Position numbers and translations under genes: made by a program. The notes under the pieces are model-generated. The model ran no database searches, was not told where the DNA came from, and was given only the letters and a program-made list of their open reading frames with translations. A DNA stretch of 64,000 nucleotides, taken from the NCBI GenBank assembly GCA_963971535.1, contig OZ020592.1:125457937-125521936 (forward strand). Reading direction: 5' to 3'. Source of the DNA: Notolepis coatsorum (Eukaryota > Chordata > Actinopteri > Aulopiformes > Paralepididae). Below, in pieces: positions 58,687 through 64,000 of the stretch. Numbering within the stretch: position 1 is the first letter of the stretch; every line of letters begins with the position of its first letter.

Positions 58687-58755
58687 CTGATCTAAACTTG
58701 ACAACAGCAGCTACCGTTAGCTCACGAGCCTGTTCCGCTCATAACTTCCGCATCT
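58687..58755 (-). ncRNA. stambp: Probable stambp exon 1 (non-coding 5' UTR)
   Basis: On the gene strand a CpG-containing stretch (GATGCGGAAGTTATGAGCGG, then AACAGGCTCGTGAGC) ends with TTTAGATCAG before a strong GTGAGT donor. It lies upstream of exon 2, whose 5' UTR begins right after an acceptor, so a non-coding first exon must exist. The start is a guess. Two tiny upstream ORFs (ATGCGGAAGTTATGA and ATGAGCGGAACAGGCTCGTGA) would be present if transcription starts at or before 58,754. The type label is the nearest available for an untranslated exon. Confidence 0.45.
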
Positions 58756-58760
58756 TCTTC
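58735..58760 (-). promoter_or_regulatory. Possible stambp core promoter with ETS-like site
   Basis: GCGGAAGTTA on the gene strand matches the ETS-family core (CGGAAGT) common at TATA-less housekeeping promoters. No TATA box was seen. A widespread teleost repeat starts immediately upstream (TTGTACGGTGGTTGGCATCC), so any promoter is compact or uses repeat sequence. Confidence 0.3.
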
Positions 58761-58879
58761 TTCTTCTTGACTTTGTACGGTGGTTGGCATCCAATAATAT
58801 TGTATTACCGCCACCTTCTGTTCGCCTACTTAATTACATTACCTGATGATCATCTTCCCTCCATCTCAAGACTCAAACT

Positions 58880-59046
58880 TTACATTTTTAATCATTTAAG
58901 TACGTTTTAATGTTGATATTTCTTTGTTATGTTTTACTCTATTCTGTATCTATTAAATTATGTTATCTTATGTGTGTAAAGCGACTTTGGGTATTTCAGA
59001 AAATCGCTATATAAATGTAATGTATTATTATTATTATTATTATTAT
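58880..59046 (+). mobile_element. LINE (CR1/L2-like) 3' end with (ATT)n tail
   Basis: GTGTGTAAAGCGACTTTGGG, AAATCGCTATATAAATGTAA, then ATTATTATT repeats: the typical fish L2/CR1 terminus. Confidence 0.6.
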
Positions 59047-59233
59047 TGTTATTAGTGTTATATTAGTTGTTTCCAGTATTCCTAACTAGGAATAAACAGG
59101 CTAGGGTTTCTTTACTGGCTTTTATTCACACGTTGTCTATCCGTACATCAAGGCACTCTCCTCTTACTCCGGTCCTCGGTCCGGGTCCTACCACAACAGG
59201 GCCGAACCAATATTATGTATTATAATAACAACA
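59047..59233 (-). repeat. Gypsy-type LTR
   Basis: About 187 bp. On the minus strand it starts TGTTGTTATTATAATAC directly after a purine tract AAAAGAAGGGAAGATG and ends CACTAATAACA. It serves as 3' LTR for the adjoining pol remnant. Confidence 0.75.
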
Positions 59234-60820
59234 CATCTTCCCTTCTTTTAAACAGAAACAACTTGTTCTTTTCCTGTAGTCGTCTATAACAAAACGTTTG
59301 TTTCCGACTGTTCTTAAACCTGTACATTCCAATAATAAACATTAATTTCAAAAATGAACATATGCATTCAAATCTTTCTTTACAATCCTCTTTTTTTTTC
59401 TTTTTTTTTTTACATTTTCTTTTTCATTGATCCTTCATCATCAAGTGTCCTCTTTTCTTTACCCTATCCACGTCCACAGTCCACATGCCTTTCAGCACTA
59501 AGCAATAAGTCTCTCAGGAGGTTTAACAATCCTTTTAGGCCTGCAGCAGGTCTCAGAGGGCGTGCTGCCCCCTTTTGGCATGACAGCGTCACTGCGGTCT
59601 GGGGAACTCTGACAAAACTGCTCACTCCTGGGAGCATCTAACACCTCTGCAGTGCTTCGTTGTTGAGAGTCTGTCTCTGGGACTGTCACCTGTGGTCTCA
59701 AATCCACACGGTTTCGTCTCAGAGATGCACCATGGTCTGTCTGGATCTGGTATGAGCGTGGTGAAACTTCTCTTTGCACACGTCCTCCTTGTCTCCATGT
59801 GCCTGTTGTGTGATCCAGGATACGGATTGTATCGCCTGGCTTGAGGCTCGGTAAGTGTTTTGCCTTCTTGTCATGTTGCAATTTGTGTTTCTCTTTTTGT
59901 TCTTGTTTCCTTGAGCTGATTTTGTGCGCTCCTTCTGGTGTCTCATGGATAGGAAGGTTAGTGCGTAAGAGCCTTCCCATCAGCATCTGGGCTGGGGACA
60001 AACCATTTTCCAATGGGGCACTCCTGTATATCATCAGACTCCTCTGGAACTCCTCCTGTCCATCTTGAGCCTTCTTCATGAGGGCCTTGACGATCTTGAC
60101 TGAACTCTCTGCGAGCCCATTGGATCTCGGGTAGTTCGGGCTTGAGGTGGCGTGGTGAAAACCCCAGTCCTCTGCAAACGAAGCAAATTCGCTGCTGGAA
60201 AACTGTGGGCCATTATCTGAAAACAGCTCACAGGGAACTCCATGTCTCGCGAAGACTTTTCAGGTAGGCTATGACTGTTTTGCTGGATGTTGACTGCAGT
60301 GTTACAACTTCCGGGTAGTTGGAGTAGTAATCTGTGACTACAATGTTGCTTTTACCGTTACAGTCAAACAAATCGACTCCGACCTTCTGGTACGGGCGAT
60401 CAGGTACAGGGTGGGGCATGACTCTGCTTGTTGTTTGGACCTGTAGGTGAGACATATTTCACATGCAGCTGTGGTGTGGCTGATGTCTTGGTTGAGTCCT
60501 GGCCAGTACATTACTTCACGCGCTATACGTTTACATTTTTCCTCACCCAAATGTCCCTCATGCACTTTCTGCAGCATTTCCTTGCGCATGGATGCCGGGA
60601 TGACAAACTTGCTTCCTTTGAAAACAATGTCATTAGCAACAGAGAGCTCTGATCTGCATGCCCAGTAATCTTGGATCTGACCCAGGCCACCCTTTCGGTA
60701 TGGTCTTCTTGAGCTCTTTCATTGTGTCATCTAGTTCAGTTGCTTTCCTGATCTTCTCTGTTCGCTCAGCAGACACAGGAATTGATGTGACAATCATGTC
60801 AACATAGGCTTGTATTTATA
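59234..60820 (-). pseudogene. Gypsy (Ty3-like) pol remnant, integrase region
   Basis: Reading leftward: HEGHLGEEKCKRIAREVMYW and CEICLTYRSKQQ give the HHCC zinc finger of integrase. DRPYQKVGVDLFDCNGKSN and TDYYSNYPEV hold the first catalytic region. After a frameshift near 60,440 and further breaks near 60,230 come NYPRSNGLAESSVKIVK-like sequence and an open 193-codon frame (60,079-59,498) with SLMIYRSAPLENGLSPAQML, LKPGDTIRILDHTTGTW and a basic tail. 5' of about 60,820 the element is missing. Frameshifts make it inactive. It is in the same orientation as stambp but upstream of its first exon. Confidence 0.85.
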
Positions 60821-61074
60821 TGCTTTTCTGTTCATTTGGACTTTCCATTTGGTTGACTGCGCATGAGAGCGTGTGTGGTATATTCTGCTATATTTAAACT
60901 CATGCTACGTGTTAAAAATGGTCCTTGAATGCTAAAAATAACATGTTGAGAAAATGTCTCTAAAAAGGTTTTAAGTACATAGTGGCTGGCAGCTGTCCTT
61001 TTCAGCGACCCGAAGCCACAGGGAGTCAAAGCCTTGCAGGCATCTACATTTTTACATAGAACAGATGTCTGTGG

Positions 61075-62140
61075 ACTTCCGGTATGAGAGCGGAAGGGTA
61101 GCATGCGGTGAGGCTCCTGGTCAAAAGAGTGAAAAACGGAGAAATAAAGACCCGAAAAGTGATTAAAAATGAAGATGCAAACGAGAAGGAAGGAGGAGAA
61201 AACAATTATGAAGGAAAGAGAAATGGAGGACTCACAGGAAGAGGAGAGTTCGATGGAGCAGAACCCCCGAGGCGAGACCGAGAAGGGGCAGGCGGAGGAA
61301 GGGGGAGTTTCGGCTGAGACAGACAAGGGAATGCCAGGATGGGCCGTGCTCATGCAGGCCGGGATATTGGCGACCATAAAATTGAACTCGGACACGATGC
61401 AGGCGACCATAAAACTGAACTCGGACACGATAAGAAATGATATTGGGAAGTTACGGGAGGAATTGAGGAAGGAACAGGAGGACTTCAGAGGTGAAATGAA
61501 TACAGAACTCAAAAGGGTGGATGAGAAGATGGCGGAACAGGACAGAAACGTAACAGAGGTACAGACTAGAACGGCGCAAACGGAGGAATGGAACACAGAG
61601 ATACACGAGGTGTTAACGTGTGCGATTCAAAAACAAGAACAGATGGAGACAAAGATATCGGACATGGAGGGGAGGTCACGGAGAAATAACATCAGAATAT
61701 GGGGATTGAAAGAAGGAGTCGAAGGGGAATCGGTGACCCAATATGTGGAAAAGCTTATCAAGGAACAACTGGAGGAGACGGGACTGGAAAAAATGGAGAT
61801 ACAGAGGGCCCACAGGGCGTTGGCTCCGAGACCGAAACCGGACAGACCTCCGAGGGCGGTGATTATTAACTTTCTGAGATTTGAGATTAAGGAATTGATA
61901 CTCAGAACCGCGTGGACCAAGAAGATAGAAATCGAGGGGAAAAGACTGTTGTTTGATCACGATTACTCGACAGCGGTAGCAATAACACGCAGGTCCTACG
62001 CGGGACTGAAAAGAATTCTGAAAGAAAACGGAATGAAATTCCAATCACCCATGACCTCGCTAAGGATTCACTGGAAGGAAGGGACGGTGACGTATGCGAC
62101 GGCGCGGGAGGCGGCGGAGGAGATGAGGAGACGGGGGATG
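61075..62140 (+). mobile_element. L1-like LINE: 5' region and ORF1, interrupted
   Basis: TCCGGTATGAGAGCGGAAGG begins a G-rich 5' region. A frame from 61,169 encodes an L1 ORF1-type protein: acidic N-terminus, a coiled coil (residues ~85-170: IRNDIGKLREELRKEQEDF, VDEKMAEQDRN), then the RRM-like part with EGRSRRNNIRIWGLKEG, a helix (KLIKEQLEETGLEKMEIQ RAHRALAPRP) and the C-terminal domain (AVIINFLRFEIKELILRTAW, GKRLLFDHDYSTAVAITRR). ORF1 is an RNA-binding chaperone for retrotransposition. The reading passes without a stop into an inserted Rex1 LINE at about 62,141. Its own remaining C-terminus resumes after 63,495. 60,821-61,074 shows no other feature. Confidence 0.85.
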
Positions 62141-62995
62141 CACATGGACTTCCTGACGGGCAGACCCCAGGTGGTGAGAGCAGGCAACTGCACCTCCTCA
62201 TCCATCACCCTCAACATAGGGGCCCCCCAGGGCTGTGTTCTGAGTCCCCTCCTCTACTCCCTGTACACACACGACTGTGTGGCTCAGCGGAGTAGCAATA
62301 CAATCATCAAATTTGCTGACGACACAGTGGTGGTGGGCCTGATCTCTGCCAACGACGAGAGGGCCTACCTGGAAGAGGTCAAGGTCCTGGCGGGATGGTG
62401 CCAGGAAAACAGCCTCTCCCTGAACGCCAGCAAAACAAAGGAGATGATTGTGGACTTCAGGAGGTCGGGGGTCAAGGACTACAGCCCCCTCAGCATCGAC
62501 GAGGCACCGGTTGAGAGAGTCAACAGCTTTAAGTACCTCGGAGCCTACATATCCGAGGACTTGACATGGACCACACACATTGACAGTGTTGTGAAGAAGG
62601 CACGACAACGCCTCTACTTCCTCAGGCGCTTAAGGAAGTTCCAAGTCAGTCAGAAGATCCTTAAGAACTTCTACTCATGTACAATAGAGAGCATCCTGAC
62701 TGGCAACATCACCTCCTGGTTTGGGAATAGCACTGCACAAGACCGAAGCAGACTACAAAGAGTGACACGTTCAGCCGAACGCACAATTGGAGGGGGGCTC
62801 CCCACCCTCCAGAACATTTACAACAAGCGTTGCAGGGGCAAGGCTAAGAGAATCATTAAAGACTCCAGTCACCCGAACAACTGCCTCTTTGAACTGCTGC
62901 GGTCAGGCAAGCGATACCGGAGTCTCAAGGCGAGCACAGAAAGACTCAGAAGAAGCTTCTATCCCCAGGCCATCAGGCTGCTAAACGAACAATGA
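61169..62995 (+). CDS. Chimeric open frame: L1 ORF1 joined to Rex1 RT C-terminal part
   Basis: 608 codons without a stop. Residues 1-~325 are L1 ORF1 (coiled coil plus RRM-like and C-terminal domain). From [13 protein letters not shown] onward the frame is the end of a Rex1-type reverse transcriptase: [19 protein letters not shown], catalytic [11 protein letters not shown], thumb, and [15 protein letters not shown] as the natural RT end. The fusion arose from a 5'-truncated Rex1 insertion that happened to keep phase. The RT part lacks the endonuclease, fingers and motif A, so polymerase activity is unlikely. It may be only an accident. No splice or promoter evidence for expression was seen beyond the L1 5' region. 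Confidence 0.6.
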   Translation: MKMQTRRKEEKTIMKEREMEDSQEEESSMEQNPRGETEKGQAEEGGVSAETDKGMPGWAVLMQAGILATIKLNSDTMQATIKLNSDTIRNDIGKLREELRKEQEDFRGEMNTELKRVDEKMAEQDRNVTEVQTRTAQTEEWNTEIHEVLTCAIQKQEQMETKISDMEGRSRRNNIRIWGLKEGVEGESVTQYVEKLIKEQLEETGLEKMEIQRAHRALAPRPKPDRPPRAVIINFLRFEIKELILRTAWTKKIEIEGKRLLFDHDYSTAVAITRRSYAGLKRILKENGMKFQSPMTSLRIHWKEGTVTYATAREAAEEMRRRGMHMDFLTGRPQVVRAGNCTSSSITLNIGAPQGCVLSPLLYSLYTHDCVAQRSSNTIIKFADDTVVVGLISANDERAYLEEVKVLAGWCQENSLSLNASKTKEMIVDFRRSGVKDYSPLSIDEAPVERVNSFKYLGAYISEDLTWTTHIDSVVKKARQRLYFLRRLRKFQVSQKILKNFYSCTIESILTGNITSWFGNSTAQDRSRLQRVTRSAERTIGGGLPTLQNIYNKRCRGKAKRIIKDSSHPNNCLFELLRSGKRYRSLKASTERLRRSFYPQAIRLLNEQ

Positions 62996-63494
62996 ACACT
63001 ACATAACAACAACCATCAAACGCACATAGCACACACATCCACACGCACACACTCACTTTAAACAAACACACTGTAGCACCCACTCCACACACTTTATAGC
63101 ACACACCCACTTTAAACAAACACACTGTAGCACCCACTCCCCACACTTTATATTTATTGATGAAGGATTGCACTACAACTCGTACACCTTACTGTAAATT
63201 GTACCTAAATTGTACCTCATCCCATTTCTGCTTTGCACTATATAGTACTGTACATTAGTACACTGCATAGTATTGTATATTATATGGTAACTCAGTTACG
63301 TCTATTCTGCATCGAACATTGTACATATGTCTATACTGAACACTGTGACCTCATTTTCTACTTCTAAATTACATGCTATACTATGTTATTTGATACTATC
63401 TTGTCTAGCACAGTCTCTGGAGCGTAACAGTAAGAAGCATTTTGTATGAAAGTATTCTGTACTTCTGTATGACAACTATTAAAGAAACTTGAAA
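62141..63494 (+). mobile_element. Rex1-type LINE, 5'-truncated, copy 2
   Basis: Starts within the RT at [10 protein letters not shown] and continues through the natural stop at 62,995 and a 3' UTR with CACACTGTAGCACCCACTCC repeated twice. It ends TTAAAGAAACTTGAAAA against ORF1 sequence of the host L1. Very similar to the minus-strand copy at 20,425-21,903, with a handful of amino-acid differences, so both are young. Confidence 0.9.
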
Positions 63495-64000
63495 ACAGAT
63501 GGCGGAGGACGGAGAAGGAAGGGGACAGGAGGGCCAGACGCTGAGCCTGCAGCAGAGATTGGAGAAAGCACGCAGATGGACCAGAGTAGGAGATCGAAAC
63601 CCGGGAGAGGAGGGAGGAGAGAGGAGAAGGCCGAGGTGAGACGTGACAGACCGAAGGCGGAGACGGACGAGGAGGCCAGAGACGGAGAAGGAGGGGAGAG
63701 GAGGCGGGAGGAGACGAACGGATGAGTACACGCACAAGAGATTGAAAAAACTATCCAAATAGAGACAAAATATTGAAACTGAAATAACATATACATAAAC
63801 ACACATTCCCAGGTAGAGGCAGGATATAGGAACGAACATAACATATACATGGACACATAATACACATGCAGATGGAGAAAATAAATGGAAATATAATTAG
63901 GTATGATGGACGGAACACAGAACACATTGAAACAAATACATAGACACACGCTGCGAGTAACACAGTTGGAAGGGATTAAGGGGATAAATGGACATCACGT
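63495..64000 (+). mobile_element. Continuation of the interrupted L1: ORF1 end and spacer
   Basis: GATGGCGGAGGACGGAGAAG follows the Rex1 tail and continues the G/A-rich, Arg/Glu-rich coding style of ORF1 to a stop near 63,723. The junction words GGGGGATGCACATG and CAGATGGCGG suggest a short or imperfect target duplication. From 63,724 to the window edge lies A-rich sequence with direct repeats (CATAACATATACATGGACAC and similar), probably the spacer before ORF2, which would lie outside. Confidence 0.65.

Noticed and set aside
60832..61596. 254-codon minus-strand ORF, Ser/Phe-rich
   Set aside because: Antisense shadow of the L1 5' region and ORF1; composition and lack of family resemblance fit a shadow.
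63376..63963. Several overlapping minus-strand ORFs of 70-156 codons
   Set aside because: Shadows of the purine-rich L1 ORF1 end and spacer; no motifs.

Overview
This window is vertebrate, almost certainly teleost fish, nuclear DNA. The one host gene I can recognise is stambp (AMSH, the JAMM-family, K63-specific deubiquitinase that binds STAM), on the minus strand. Eight of its exons were rebuilt from conserved coding sequence, matching splice phases and GT/AG borders: a probable non-coding exon 1 (about 58,687-58,755), then coding exons at 49,616-49,818, 23,238-23,313, 22,698-22,793, 19,607-19,991, 17,328-17,452, 10,398-10,535 and 2,823-2,935. Together they give about 378 codons: MIT domain, charged linker, STAM-binding motif and the complete JAMM metal/catalytic signature. 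The last ~50 codons are not seen and should lie left of position 1. The fish assignment rests on Rex1-type and L1-type LINEs, BEL and Gypsy LTR elements, abundant hAT and TTAA-flanked elements, and the common teleost LINE 3' tails.

Nearly everything else is intron filled with repeats. The intron between exons 8 and 7 (2.9-10.4 kb) has a 31-bp minisatellite split by an 8-bp-TSD hAT element that itself carries a second hAT. The next (10.5-17.3 kb) has an internally deleted hAT transposase and about 100 units of a 43-bp minisatellite. The exon 6-5 intron has a 47-bp minisatellite. The exon 5-4 intron has a 45-bp repeat split by a Rex1-type LINE.

The intron between exons 3 and 2 (23.3-49.6 kb) is a nested transposon complex. 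Several elements are flanked by TTAA with piggyBac-like ends. One holds an L1 LINE with a SINE in its 3' UTR. One holds another of its own kind. One holds a BEL/Pao retrotransposon with nearly identical LTRs and a primer-binding site matching tRNA-Tyr. The complex ends in a large inverted duplication (47,961-49,403). Intron 1 (49.8-58.7 kb) has tandem copies of its own 3' splice-site region, several nested hATs and a 49-bp minisatellite. Upstream of exon 1 are a Gypsy remnant (minus strand) and an L1 ORF1 that a 5'-truncated Rex1 LINE has entered in frame, giving one 608-codon chimeric open frame.

I found no CRISPR array, operon or bacterial-type system. The most unusual items are the L1 ORF1-Rex1 chimeric ORF, the inverted duplication with its nested hairpin, a perfect 34-bp-arm palindrome, repeated exon-edge fragments of stambp, and the duplicated splice-acceptor region. 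Family names for mobile elements come from ends, target-site duplications and motifs read by eye, not from a database search.
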